Shown in pieces: positions 20,338-30,611 of a DNA stretch of 64,000 bases. The notes beneath the pieces were generated by a model. The model was not told the DNA's origin, ran no database searches, and saw nothing but the letters and a program-made list of their open reading frames with translations. This DNA comes from Rhizopus arrhizus (taxonomy: Eukaryota; Mucoromycota; Mucoromycetes; Mucorales; Rhizopodaceae): assembly GCA_024220505.1 (NCBI GenBank), contig JAKZZE010000007.1, forward strand, positions 682,001 through 746,000, read 5' to 3'. The position numbers were made by a program, and so were the translations under genes. How positions within the stretch are numbered: the first letter of the stretch is position 1; every line of letters begins with the position of its first letter.

Positions 20338-21345
20338 TAAAAAACCGTTTCAGTAAAATTGAAACTCACACATCTATCCTTTTTTTGGAAGAAATATTTA
20401 GAGTATACGTGTTCTTTTTTATTATGTTATTATATGGCTTTTTTGCAACAAAGCAATGTACATCTCATCTTAATCTATGAATTACATCTTAAGCAATGGC
20501 CATTTTAAAAAAAGGGAATGACCGAAACGGTTTTTTAACTAGGTAAAAAAATACTAATATATAGTATTTCCACCCTTAGCTTTTATTACAGCTTGAACTC
20601 TAGCCGGCATACTATCAATATATTTACAGCAAATATCTTTATCAAATGTTTCCCATTCAATTTTGATTCTTTCCCATAGTTCATGGACACCTCTTGCCCT
20701 TTGCTCGTATAAAGCTAATTTCAACTTTAAGTGTCGCCACATGTGCTCAATTGGGTTCAGGTCAGGCGATTGAGAAGGCCAAGGCAATACTAGGTACTTT
20801 GCTTCTTCTATAAGATAAGTCGTCGTTATCTTGGCAGTGTGTTTCGGATCGTTATCATGCTGAAAGATGAAATCACCATCTCCTAATCGGTAGTAATGAA
20901 GGGTATCTGCCAGTTCGGTTTTTAGGATATGGATGTAATCGGATGCAGTCATTCTGCCGTCGTATATCTCGCAAATATATCTAACTCCATGGGAAGTCAT
21001 ACAAGTCCACACCATAACACTTCCACCGCCGTGTTTTACGGTTGGGATTACATGATGAGGCTGTAATGGGCTTCCAGGTAGACTCCAATAGAATTCAACT
21101 CCATCAGAGCCCCAAACGTTGATTTTCGACTCGTCAGAGAAGATAACCTTTCTCCAGTCGTCAATATTCCAGTACCTGTGAGCAAGTGCCCATTCCAAGC
21201 GTGCTTTCCTGTGTTTTGCTGACAAAAGAGGTACCTTTCTTTTTGGTAGGGCTTTAAATCCTACGCTCACAAAGAATATAAATAGATGCCAACTTTTTAT
21301 CCATAAAGCGAGGCCCTTTTGCAATACAAAGAAATCTGCAATAAA
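20338..21345 (-). mobile_element. Tc1/mariner element D, one end only
   Basis: The left end begins right after TA (20336-20337) with AAAAACCGTTTCAG. An inverted copy GAAACGGTTTTTTA lies at about 20524-20537, giving a ~200-base terminal module like that of family I. The transposase follows on the minus strand. No right terminal repeat was found; the element fades out before the LINE piece at 21418. Confidence 0.65.
20554..21324 (-). CDS. Tc1 transposase of element D, N-terminally truncated, catalytic domain intact
   Basis: About 235 residues match the DDE half of Tc1 transposases: RKVPLLSAKHRKARLEWA, then IFSDESKINVWGSDG (first Asp), FQHDNDPKHTAKI (second Asp) and SQSPDLNPIEHMW (Glu), ending KYIDSMPARVQAVIKAKGG. 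The usual helix-turn-helix DNA-binding half is absent. The first 30 residues (LFIFFVSVGFKALPKRK) mix unrelated sequence with a recognisable VGFKA join, so the start codon given is only the first in frame. A TTGCAG resembling a 3' splice site lies upstream. Probably a 5'-truncated relic, though no stop breaks the catalytic part. Confidence 0.75.
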   Translation of the reverse strand: MQKGLALWIKSWHLFIFFVSVGFKALPKRKVPLLSAKHRKARLEWALAHRYWNIDDWRKVIFSDESKINVWGSDGVEFYWSLPGSPLQPHHVIPTVKHGGGSVMVWTCMTSHGVRYICEIYDGRMTASDYIHILKTELADTLHYYRLGDGDFIFQHDNDPKHTAKITTTYLIEEAKYLVLPWPSQSPDLNPIEHMWRHLKLKLALYEQRARGVHELWERIKIEWETFDKDICCKYIDSMPARVQAVIKAKGGNTIY

Positions 21346-21417
21346 GAAGGATTTTAATTTTATATTGCTGCTATTGTTTTTTTGTTTAATTTTTATTTAA
21401 TCTTACGATTAAAACAA

Positions 21418-21814
21418 GGCTTTTCAAGGATTCTCGCTTCCTCGATCGTTTGCTGCACCTGCCCACCTCGATCACAACATCAAGCTTCTCGCTTACGCCG
21501 ATGATATTGCTTGTTTTCTGCAATAACCTACTGACTTGCGCATTTTGAACAATCACTTAGCCACGTACTCAGCGGCCTCCAATGCCCGTATTAATTTCCA
21601 CAAGACAGAAGCTTTCGCGCTGTCTGGGACACACTCGATCTTTCAATCCACATGGCGAACCCCACTCACTCAGAGCAACATTGACGCATGGCATGATTGC
21701 AACGCTCCAGCACCCATCGTATGCCTTGGATATCCAATTTTCCACAATTCACGACAACGAAACGTGTTTCAAGACCGATTGTTGAAGAAGATTGAAAATG
21801 CTTGCAATGGGAGT
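21418..21814 (+). pseudogene. LINE family B RT fragment, first part
   Basis: The frame reads HNIKLLAYADDIACFL (catalytic YADD), then a TAA, then PTDLRILNNHLATYSAASNARINFHKTEAFALSG and ends KIENACN at the Harbinger insertion. The 5' part of RT and the endonuclease are missing. The continuation is at 25642, where NLYELIPN and LSFRGRVTIANCLVLSTLW resume the same region. Confidence 0.75.
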
Positions 21815-22190
21815 TAATCACAAATAAATAAATGTATAAGATTTAATATCAAGAAAATTAATTAATTAATCGAAATTATTAAGTGAAATATTCATATATC
21901 TAATAAATTATACTGTAAGATATTATTAAAATTATGATAAAGTTCAATATATATGTAAAAGAAATATAATTTATTTGTTTTTTCCATTTTATTTAAAACA
22001 TTTTGGTTTACAAACATCTTAAAGTGGATAAAACATAGCAATAAATTGATAATAGGTTGCTAGTCAATTATTTCTTTAAAATATACGTATAGGTCTTTTC
22101 TCAAACAATTTGCTACTATTATAAGCAACATAGTTGTTTTTTTTATTTTTTAATTATACATATAGAAAATTACTATTATTTATTTATGTA

Positions 22191-23826
22191 CAGTGGGTCA
22201 AAAAACTGCACCAACGTAACTTAATTTTTCGGAAATAGGAGCATAAGTCCGTCAGTTTAACAGCAAACATTATGAAACTTGAACCAAACAAAGTTAATAC
22301 TATTATCATTTATTGACAAACATTTCAAATTCAGACGCTGAGTATACACTTAAAACGCGTCCAGAAAAAAGCGGAGGTCGGTTGGTGCAGTTTTTTGACT
22401 TTCTTAAAATCGAGTGGAGTCATCCTTTTCTGCTAATATTGCTTGTATTTTGTCGGGCATACTGTCTATATATTTGATGCATTGCTTCTTAGTAAACGAA
22501 TTCCATTCATTTTCGACTTTTTCCCACAGTTCATGGATACTGGTCGCTCTATTATTATGTATGCTCAGCTTTAACTTCGAATGATGCCATACATGTTCAA
22601 TACGATTAGGATCTGGAGTTTGTGATGGCCAATTGTCGATGTAAACCATGCCACTATCTTTCATCCATCGCGTTGTGAACTTTGATCGATGTTTAGGATC
22701 ATTGTCGTGCTGAAATACCGATGTTTTCCAATTCAGACCATAGTACTCCAGGGTGTCCTTCAGACTTGTAGCAAGAATTTCTTGGTATAGCTCTGAATTC
22801 ATGGTACCATCATAGACCTGACATGCGTATCCAGGTCCTGCGCTGGTTATACAACCCCATAACATGAGACCACCGCCTCCATGCTTCACAGTAATGTCGA
22901 TATGGTGGGGCTGTAAACGATCGCATTTTTTCTTCCAACAATATTTGCAACCATCCGAGCCCCAAATGTTAATTTTGGTCTCACCAGAAAATATCACACG
23001 TCGCCAATCATGTACTGTCCAGTATTGATGCTTTTTGGCCCATGCCAATCGAGCCTTTTTGTGCTTTTCAGTCAATAATGGCTTCTTCTTTTTGATCTCA
23101 GCATAAATTTCAACTGAATGTAAAACATTAATGGCCGATTGATACGACATAGGGTGTCCAAGCTCCTCCAACTTCATTTGCACATCCTTGGCAGTCTTCC
23201 AGTAACCCGTGAGTACTTGTCTCTTGATGTATCGACGAGTTGATTTTGCCACAATGCTTGGTTTATCTCCGCTTTTACGTATTCCATTATGCATTCACTT
23301 ATTTGCATACCTATTAACGGTATTTCTATGCACTCCAACTCGTTTCCCAATGACTGTAGGGTCAGCTCTATCTTCCAATAACGCTTTGATACTGTTTTGA
23401 ACATCGGATGGAAGCGTTTAGGGCATTTCTACTGATGGATGGACACTGGCAATGTATGATGCGTTTGGGTAAAGTAGGAAAGAAAAAAAAGGAAAACAAT
23501 TGCAAAAAAGTTTATTTTAAGGTCCCCAGTGTGACTAGGTACTCCACAGACTAATTTAAATCTGCCGGGAAAGTCTCAGTCCGGGTATATGATATCAAAC
23601 CCACTTTTATTTTAAAAGTCAAAAAACTGCACCAACCGACCTCCGCTTTTTTCTGGACGCGCTTTAAGTGTATACTCAGCGTCTGACTTTGAAAGTTTTG
23701 TCAATAAATCATAATAGTATTAAATTTGTTTGGTTCAAGTTTCATAATGTTTGCTGTTAAACTGACAGACTTATGCTCCTATTTCCGAAAAATTAGGTTA
23801 CGTTGGTGCAGTTTTTTGACCCACTG
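22191..23826 (-). mobile_element. Tc1/mariner family I, copy 2 (1636 bp)
   Basis: Starts CAGTGGGTCAAAAAACTGCA, ends with the inverse, with TA at 22189-22190 and 23827-23828. It has the same long inverted repeats as copy 1 with several base changes. Confidence 0.95.
22404..23426 (-). pseudogene. Family I transposase, copy 2, dead
   Basis: Same protein as copy 1. The third codon is TAA (23418-23420, a Lys codon in the other copies), and the Trp of RYANKW is TGA (23295-23297). The next ATG gives a long frame (22404-23294) lacking the DNA-binding half. The catalytic Asp is Gly here too (FSGETKIN, bases 22983-22985). The Glu block reads TPDPNRIEHVW instead of SPDLNPIEHVW. It shares D-to-G with copy 1, so the two descend from an already inactive source or one gave rise to the other. 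Confidence 0.9.
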
Positions 23827-23990
23827 TATATAATATGTATAATACTATTTTGTATTAATTTTTATGTGTTAATTTCTTTTAAAAAATATTTATATCACAT
23901 GATTAGGTATACATAATTTTATTTATAAAATTGAATTATACATAACATTAAAAGATATACTTTTCTATTAATATTGTGTTTTAAAACAAA

Positions 23991-25574
23991 ATGGTTTTTG
24001 ATGAATACCATAGTTCTTTAAATAAAAATGATATAAAAAAATATAAAAATTTATTACAAGATGAAATTGACAAATTGATTTTAAATGAATGGCAGTTTCT
24101 AAATGAAAATTGGAAAAAAAAACAAAATAACTATAAACATCGTACAGAATTAAAATATATAAAAGATATAGAAAATATTAAAAAAGAATTAGTAAATAAA
24201 TTGGGATATACTTCGGTGTTTTTCTTTTTAACAAAATTATATACAAATAAAGATTATCCTTCTCCTTATTTTGAAATAGAGAAAGGTTTATACTTAATTT
24301 ATCATTTAGTTTCAGGTATAACAAGTAAAGATATGAAAAGAAATTTACCCTATGCTTCATTTTTTAAGTTTTATAAGGAATTCTGGATTACTAACTATGA
24401 ACATTTAAACAAATATGTCGATTTATGCCTTAAAAATATGTTTTCAAATATTAAAATAAGAGTTTACTCTGCATTAATAAAAAATCCAATTAATTTTAAA
24501 AATATTACTCTAATGCTTGATGGACACGATAGTACTATAGAATATGACAAACCAGATATATCACAACAAAAAAGATGGTCTTACAAATTAAAATCAGCTG
24601 GATTAAGAACACAAGTTTTAACAGATATTAATAATTTTATAATTTCAGTTTCCGAAAGTCTATTATGTGGAATTAGTAGTGATGGGGGTATGTTCCTAAA
24701 TATGAAAATATATAATAAAATAGATAAAAGAGATGTTATAGCAGTTGATGGAGGTTATACTCTATTTATTAATCAATTTGAAAAATTTTGTGAAAATAAA
24801 AATATAAAATTAAATGATAATAATTTTTTCTATCCTATTAGAAAAGAACCTAATGAAGAATTAAATATAGAAGAAAAACATTTTAATGATGTTTTTGGTA
24901 GTTTTCGATCTGCTATAGAAAATGTATTTGGTGAATTAGGTAATACTTTTAAAAGATTTTCTAACAATAATGCAACATTAAAAACTGATGACTATAAATA
25001 TATTAATTTACAATTAAAAGTAGCTTTTTTATTAAAAAATATAAAATTATTTACAGAAACATTTAACATTATAACACAAGACCACCACAAATTATGGTGT
25101 GAAAATAACTTTGAATTTCCTTCTGATGAAAAATTAATAGATATTGTATTAAATAACCAAATAAAACAAATGGAAAAAATAAAAATAATGACTGAATTAC
25201 AAAATGATTTTTCAGATTTAAATACAGATGATAATATGATAATTGATGATGAAGAAACTAATGAAAATATAAGTATAAATAATAATGAAGATATAGATTT
25301 TCCAGAATATAATAACATAAACAAAAAGAAAAGAAAAAAAGGTAAAAGTAAAAGAAAAATAAATTTAAATTTAACTAGAGATATAAATAAAAACAATATT
25401 TTTTATGAGATTGAAAATATAATAGAACATAATTTAAATAAAGATGGTAATTATGAATTCTTAGTAAAGTGGAAAGATTATGATATATCAGAAAACTCCT
25501 GGGTTAATGAGAATGATTTTAATGAAAAAAATATTATTAAAGAATATTTTAATAAACAAAAAATAAAATATTAA
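23991..25574 (+). CDS. Harbinger-like DDE transposase with C-terminal chromodomain (527 aa)
   Basis: An unbroken, very AT-rich frame. The middle resembles the DDE superfamily endonucleases of PIF/Harbinger-type elements: LMLDGHDSTIEY (Asp177), DVIAVDGGYTLFI (Asp253) and FRSAIENVFGELGNTFKRF (Glu310) fit the triad. A Lys/Asn-rich acidic and basic linker (about 400-465) leads to a chromodomain at about 472-525 (YEIENIIEHNL...YEFLVKWKDYDISENSWV), with the aromatic and KW...W spacing of methyl-lysine readers. The role is cut-and-paste transposition, with the chromodomain probably steering it to marked chromatin. It could be functional. The match to a specific DDE family is by motif reading only. 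Confidence 0.75.
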   Translation: MVFDEYHSSLNKNDIKKYKNLLQDEIDKLILNEWQFLNENWKKKQNNYKHRTELKYIKDIENIKKELVNKLGYTSVFFFLTKLYTNKDYPSPYFEIEKGLYLIYHLVSGITSKDMKRNLPYASFFKFYKEFWITNYEHLNKYVDLCLKNMFSNIKIRVYSALIKNPINFKNITLMLDGHDSTIEYDKPDISQQKRWSYKLKSAGLRTQVLTDINNFIISVSESLLCGISSDGGMFLNMKIYNKIDKRDVIAVDGGYTLFINQFEKFCENKNIKLNDNNFFYPIRKEPNEELNIEEKHFNDVFGSFRSAIENVFGELGNTFKRFSNNNATLKTDDYKYINLQLKVAFLLKNIKLFTETFNIITQDHHKLWCENNFEFPSDEKLIDIVLNNQIKQMEKIKIMTELQNDFSDLNTDDNMIIDDEETNENISINNNEDIDFPEYNNINKKKRKKGKSKRKINLNLTRDINKNNIFYEIENIIEHNLNKDGNYEFLVKWKDYDISENSWVNENDFNEKNIIKEYFNKQKIKY

Positions 25575-25641
25575 ATATAATAAAATAAATTTTAGAAATA
25601 AATATTAAATAATTAAACCTTTTACATTTCTAATTAACATT

Positions 25642-26610
25642 ATTGAACAATTTATATGAATTAATCCCCAATGTTCATAATCACCGCTCCTTGTCCTTTC
25701 GCGGTCGCGTCACCATAGCCAACTGTTTAGTGCTCTCTACACTTTGGTACGTTCTTCGTGTTGTCTCTGTGACGAAACAATTTTTGTCTTCGGTCGTTTC
25801 TATTGTAGCCAAATTCATCACCGCCCGCTGTTTTCCCAAGATCAGGTTTTCAACCATGACAGTTCCTCGGAAACTTGGTGGTCTTGGTTTACTGATTCTT
25901 TTCATACAACAATCCGCGCTCCAGCTACGATGGTTAATTCCGCTGTTGAGACATTCTCATCTATCGTCAGAGTTTTGGTGCTCGGAAGAGCTCACTTCTT
26001 CCATTGTTCTGCCTCTTCTAGCGGACTATCTCATTCACCTTGTAGAGATATCGGTGCGGCTCCCAGAGCCTGTAGCATTAGGTTCTGACTTTCGCCTTCC
26101 TTTTCTGTTTCCTTCGCTCCGGCCCCTTCGTTCCAAAGACAGAGAACACCCGTTATATCTCTTGTATCAAGCCATGGATGCTCTTCCCAAAGATTTCTCT
26201 ACTGTGGTTATCAACCCGGAGACTGCCATGCACATTCCTCTTGGATCCATCATCAACCCAATTCGGACTTTTCCACTTCGTCCGTCGATTCTAAAGCTTC
26301 CAGCCAGTAGTGCGTATATCATCGACTCAGAATTCCATTTTACACGGCCACGCAGTAATTTAGAAATTGTTCAGTCAGCCAGACTTGTTAAGATGTTTCT
26401 GAAAGCGATTCGGGATGGTCACCTCCAATTGGCTCCTTTCTTCTTACGTACGTGTATAGCACATGTTGTATCCACACAACTAGTAAAGTGAGCATTCATG
26501 GATAACTGTGAGATCTCCGTAATAGCCAACCTTGCCCTGTTGTCTCTATCGGCGTTCCCACGACTATATCGGAACCTTGTTGTAGAACAGCGTCTGATCA
26601 TAACGGACAT
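25642..26610 (+). pseudogene. LINE family B RT, second part
   Basis: Resumes the reading frame broken at 21814: NLYELIPNVHNHRSLSFRGRVTIANCLVLSTLWYVLRVV, then TVPRKLGGLGLLI and the post-RT region. A TGA at 26489 ends the long frame; coding-like sequence goes on to about 26610 in another frame (MDNCEISVIANLALLSLS). No C-terminal zinc-binding region is attached. The LINE piece at 29400-30090 could be the rest, or another copy. Confidence 0.75.
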
Positions 26611-27062
26611 TGAATAATCGCAACTAAAAGAAGTATATTAAAATTGATAAAAGATAATAATTTAAATCTTTATCAAATAAAATATAATCTTCTTTTTATA
26701 TAAAACTATCACAACTAGATTCATTCTATAAAGTAAACATGAACAATAAATAAGCCATGATCTTTACTATTCATCAATTCTGTAAATGAATAATAATGGA
26801 TCAGGTACCTAGCCAACTTTGATCTGACTGGAGGCATTTCATATAAATACAGTGGGTCAAAAAACTGCACCAACCTAACCTAATTTTTCGGAAATAAGAG
26901 CACAGGTCTGTCAGTTTTACAGCAAACATTCTGAAACTTAAACCAAACAAAGTTAATACTATTATGATTTATTGACAAAACTTTCAAAGTCAGACGCTGA
27001 GTATACACTTAAAGCGCGTCCAGAAAAAAGCGGAGGTCGGTTGGTGCAGTTTTTTGACTTTC

Positions 27063-28377
27063 TTAAAATCGAGTGGAACCACCCTTTTCTGCTAATACTG
27101 CTTGTATTCTGTCCGGCATACTGTCTATATATTTGATGCATTGCTTCTTAGTAAACGAATTCCATTCATTTTCGACTCTTTCCCACAGTTCATGGATGCT
27201 GGTCGCCCTATTATCATACATGCTCAGCTTTAACTTCAAATGATGCCATACATGTTCAATAGGATTAAGATCTGGACTTTGTGATGGCCAATCGTCAATG
27301 TAAACCATGCCACTATCTTTCATCCATTGCGTTGTGGACTTTGATCGATGTTTAGGATCATTGTCGTGCTGAAATACCGATGTTTTCCAATTCAGACCAT
27401 AGTACTCCATGGTGTCCTTCAGACTTGTGGAATAGGCGTGTTGTTCTCTCGATTAATAAAATTAACAAATAAATCAAATAATCGATGAGTCTCTTCAACC
27501 TCTTTATTGAGTAAGGACGAGAGAGAGAGCCCATTCAATACAAACTACGTCTTAGAATATAACAATATGATTTAGGGTCCGAGGTAGTACGGTATAAATT
27601 GTGTGGGCTGTTTATCGTACATAGCACGAAGTGCTATATATGATATACAGTCAAATTATTAATTTTAAGTGATCTCACACGACATTAAGGAAATTATTAG
27701 AGTAAATACGAAAAGACTTGTAGCAAGAATTTCTTGGTATAGCTCTGAATTCATGGTACCATCATAGACCTGACATGCGTATCCAGGCCCTGCGCTGGTT
27801 ATACAACCCCATAACATGAGACCACCGCCTCCATGCTTCACAGTAACGTCGATATGATGGGGCTGTAAACGATCGCATTTTTTTTCCAATAATATTTGCA
27901 ACCATCCGAGCCCCAAATGTTAATTTTGGTCTCATCAGAAAAGATCACACGTCGCCAATCATGTACTGTCCAATATTGATGCTTTTTGGCCCATGCCAAT
28001 CGAGCCTTTTTGTGCTTTTCAGTCAATAATGGCTTCTTCTTTTTGATCTCAGCATAAATTTCAACTGAATGTAAAACATTGATGGCCGATTGATACGACA
28101 TAGGGTGTCCAAGCTCCTCCAACTTCATTTGCACATCCTTGGCAGTCTTCCAGTAACACGTGAGTACTTGTCTCTTGATGTATCGACGCGTTGATTCTGC
28201 CACAATGCTCAGTCTACCTCCACTTTTACGTATTCTATTATGCATCCACTTATTTGCATACCTATTAACGGTATTTCTATGCACTCCAACTCGTTTCCCA
28301 ATGACTGTAGGGTCAACGTTACCTTCTAATAGTGCTTTGATACTGTTTTGAACATCGGATGGAAGCGTTTTGGGCAT
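27063..28377 (-). pseudogene. Family I transposase, copy 3: frameshift plus LTR insertion
   Basis: N-terminal part 28377 down to about 27890 is clean and keeps the catalytic Asp (FSDETKIN, bases 27934-27936), unlike copies 1 and 2. A one-base deletion in a T-run near 27880 shifts the frame (KKNAIVYSP instead of KKKCDRLQP). The solo LTR then interrupts the protein after the ILATSL block. The C-terminal part (27063-27410) is complete, with QHDNDPKHRS and SPDLNPIEHVW intact and no Trp-to-stop change. Of the three copies this one keeps the best catalytic residues but is still broken. Confidence 0.9.
27426..27713 (-). repeat. Solo LTR, diverged relative of LTR family 2
   Basis: 288 bases flanked by AGACT (27421-27425 and 27714-27718). 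Read on the minus strand it starts TTTCGTATTTACTC and ends CCTATTCCACA. It shares with LTR family 2 the words TCGTATTTAC, GGGCTCTCTC/GGGTTCTCTC, AATAAAGAGGTT and AGAGACTCAT. It is absent from Tc1 copies 1 and 2, where the target is uninterrupted. Confidence 0.85.
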
Positions 28378-28952
28378 TTCTAATGATGGATGGACACTGG
28401 CGATGTATGATGCGTTTGGGTAAAGTAGGAAAGAAAAAAAAAGGGAAATAATTGTAAAAAAGCTTATTTTAAGGTCCCCAGTGTGACTAGATACTCCACA
28501 GACTAATTTAAATCTCCCGGAAAGGCCTCAGTCCGGGCATATCATATCAAACCCACTTTTATTTTAAAAGTCAAAAAACTGCACCAACCGACCTCCGCTT
28601 TTTTCTGGACGCGCTTTAAGTGTATACTCAGCGTCTGACTTTGAAAGTTTTGTCAATAAATCATAATAGTATTAACTTTGTTTGGTTCAAGTTTCATAAT
28701 GTTTGCTATAAAACTGACAGACCTATGCTCTTATTTCCGAAAAATTAGGTTAGGTTGGTGCAGTTTTTTGACCCACTGTATATCTTTCCTCTCAATGAAG
28801 ACGGGAAAATTCTCCCAGATCAGTTAAAGAAGAATAAGATCTATAAAAACAACGAATTAAAAATTTTCATAATCGATTCAGTGACCATTCTTCAATCAAA
28901 CATGTCAATTATTGGATCTACGCTCATAACTACTCATTTACCCGCCAACTGA

Positions 28953-29395
28953 TAGAAGAATATAAATAGTAGACTTTGTAATGATTTCTTTTTAATAATT
29001 AAGATTGTCTTAAATAAAGTTCAGTCTCAAAAAGTATTCTTTGGTTTTTATTCCTATCTTTAAGTTACTTTACCAGAACATAACAAACCTGATTACAACA
29101 ACGGCAGTTCAATCCAACCTTATTCGATAATTATCGTTAGATCAATAATTTATCTACTTCATTGTCCCTTGATTCGTCAAGAAGACAGCGGCTATTGATT
29201 ATCTACTATCTTTCCTTTATCTTCCCATCCTTCCCACATTATTCTTTTAACCGATCAATTGAAATAGCGGTAAAGATCCAGACATCCAAAAAGTATAAAT
29301 AGCCTCAAATGTTTTTATTAATAAAGCAATATATAACCTTCAGTTTCACAACTATTGTCTTTTTTAGTTTTTGTCTCTTATTTTAATACTTGGCA
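28953..29395 (+). repeat. LTR-like sequence with two TATA boxes
   Basis: Two stretches have the promoter layout of the LTRs here: GAATATAAATAG (about 28959) with AATAAAG (about 29014), and AAGTATAAATAGCC (about 29292) with AATAAAGCAA (about 29320). No clear ends or target duplications found. Confidence 0.35.
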
Positions 29396-29399
29396 AAAC

Positions 29400-30237
29400 A
29401 GCACAATCCTTAGCTCACTTGGCCTCCCCTGCCTAAATACCTGTACTACATCACAATATCGATGCCAGTCGGTTTATCAAAGCCTGTACACTCGCACCTT
29501 CTGGGAAAGATATCTCATCCAAAGAATTTCGAAAGCTTTGTCGTCCGCCTACCGCAGAGTCACTTGTTAGTCTTTCCTCAACGAAATGGCTCTCATTCTG
29601 GCGTTTCCCTATTCACCTGCAAGCTCGTACTGTTTGGTATCGGGTCCTGCATGGTAATCTGGCTACCCTCTCCACTCTTTTCAAGTTACTTCCTGAGCTT
29701 GTGGATTCTCCACAGTGCTCTCTCTGTACTTTGTCTGCCATAGAGGACACCGACCATTTTCTTTATGATTGTCCTTCCAAGGTGCTAGTTTGAAAGGAAC
29801 TGTGGCCTACATTATTCAGCAGTTAGTTCTCCGCCCCTCTGCTTAAAAAAGCCTTGTTCAAGCTGGAATTCCCTGACTCTTCCTTGGAAACTGAAATACC
29901 TTCTACCGTAGGAATTGCGTCCATCCTTTTATCCATTTGGCGTGCTCACTTTAACTTGGTTTTCAACCTTCAACCCTTTGTTCCTTCAACGGTTGTCTCT
30001 CTTGCACGCTCCGTCCTATTGACTTATTCACGCGAACACCTGTTACAATTGGGAGGAAGTCCGTTCCCTCTACCTCATTTTTGTTTATAGACTTCCCTCA
30101 TTTCACTTAAAGCACATGTCTACATAACCAACCACACCAATTCCAAATCACACAAAATAATATAAAACCAACACCAAAAAAAAACAAAAAAAAAAAATTC
30201 AAAACCTACAAAACCCAAAAACATATTGAAAGTGACT
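29400..30237 (+). pseudogene. LINE C-terminal zinc-binding region and 3' tail
   Basis: The frame reads DASRFIKACTLAPSGK, then ARTVWYRVLHG, then CSLCTLSAIEDTDHFLYDCPSKVLV, a Cys2-His-Cys arrangement typical of the zinc-binding region after LINE reverse transcriptases. A TGA at 29791-29793 stands where a Trp belongs (KVLVWKELW). The frame then continues to a stop at 30088-30090. An A-rich tail (30165-30200) follows. The DIRS-type element begins right after, at 30242. Confidence 0.75.
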
Positions 30238-30241
30238 TTCA

Positions 30242-30376
30242 ATTGTTAGGCATACTTAAAACAATCTCGGTTGCCTTCGTTCCAAACCCCGATATTGTGG
30301 TAATAGCTCTCTAAGCCACGCTTTTATTTTCAATATAATTTGTGTAATAAAAAAATTATGGGTTCTTTACATCTTT
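30242..30376 (+). repeat. Left inverted terminal repeat of the DIRS element
   Basis: Bases 30297-30376 (GTGGTAATAGCTCTCTAAGC onward) match the complement of 43668-43745 almost perfectly. The outer 55 bases (ATTGTTAGGCATACTTAAAA...) are unique to this end and appear complemented in the internal region. Confidence 0.9.
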
Positions 30377-30398
30377 CTAAAGCCGCGCACCGTGGTAT

Positions 30399-30548
30399 AT
30401 GAGCAGCGTCCCATCTTCCAATGAAGAACAACAAACCTACACCAGAGATCAAGTTGAACAATTGCTTCAACAATTCGCACAAAGACTTCGAACCGAAGAG
30501 TCATACGATAAAGACTCAGCCAGCTTACCAGATGTTAAGGATACATAA
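30399..30548 (+). pseudogene. DIRS ORF1 fragment
   Basis: ATG at 30399 gives MSSVPSSNEEQQTYTRDQVE and about 30 more residues, stopping at 30546-30548 where unrelated repeat sequence begins. Its position just inside the left terminal repeat fits the Gag-like first ORF of DIRS elements; only the first 49 codons remain. Confidence 0.5.
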
Positions 30549-30611
30549 GATTATAGTCACTTTATTTTAGTAAAAGGAATCAAATATGATCCTGAATAAT
30601 ATGTTGACATA

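Larger units (their letters stand above)
21816..25641 (+). mobile_element. Harbinger-like DNA transposon inserted in LINE B, itself hit by Tc1 copy 2
   Basis: The bounds are set by where the LINE frame breaks (about 21815) and resumes (about 25642); a possible 3-base AAT flanks both sides. The end sequences are only weakly inverted (AAATGTATAAG near the left, its imperfect complement near 25610), so the exact termini are uncertain. Without the Tc1 insert it is about 2.2 kb and extremely AT-rich. Confidence 0.55.
26850..28778 (-). mobile_element. Tc1/mariner family I, copy 3, carrying a solo LTR
   Basis: Same ends as copies 1 and 2 with TA at 26848-26849 and 28779-28780. The length of 1929 falls to 1636 when the 288-base LTR and its 5-base duplication are removed. 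Confidence 0.95.
26797..28952 (+). pseudogene. Short unidentified coding fragment split by Tc1 family I copy 3
   Basis: The frame WIRYLANFDLTGGISYK before the insertion (to TA 26848-26849) joins across the transposon to YIFPLNEDGKILPDQLKKN and runs to a stop at 28950-28952. Together about 75 residues. Family not recognised; a stop sits just upstream of 26797. Being restored across the TA suggests it was coding when the transposon arrived. Confidence 0.35.

Noticed and set aside
24992..25396. 134-codon hydrophobic minus frame as a membrane protein
   Set aside because: It is the complement of the Asn/Lys-rich, AT-rich transposase; hydrophobicity comes from reverse-reading AAT/AAA codons.
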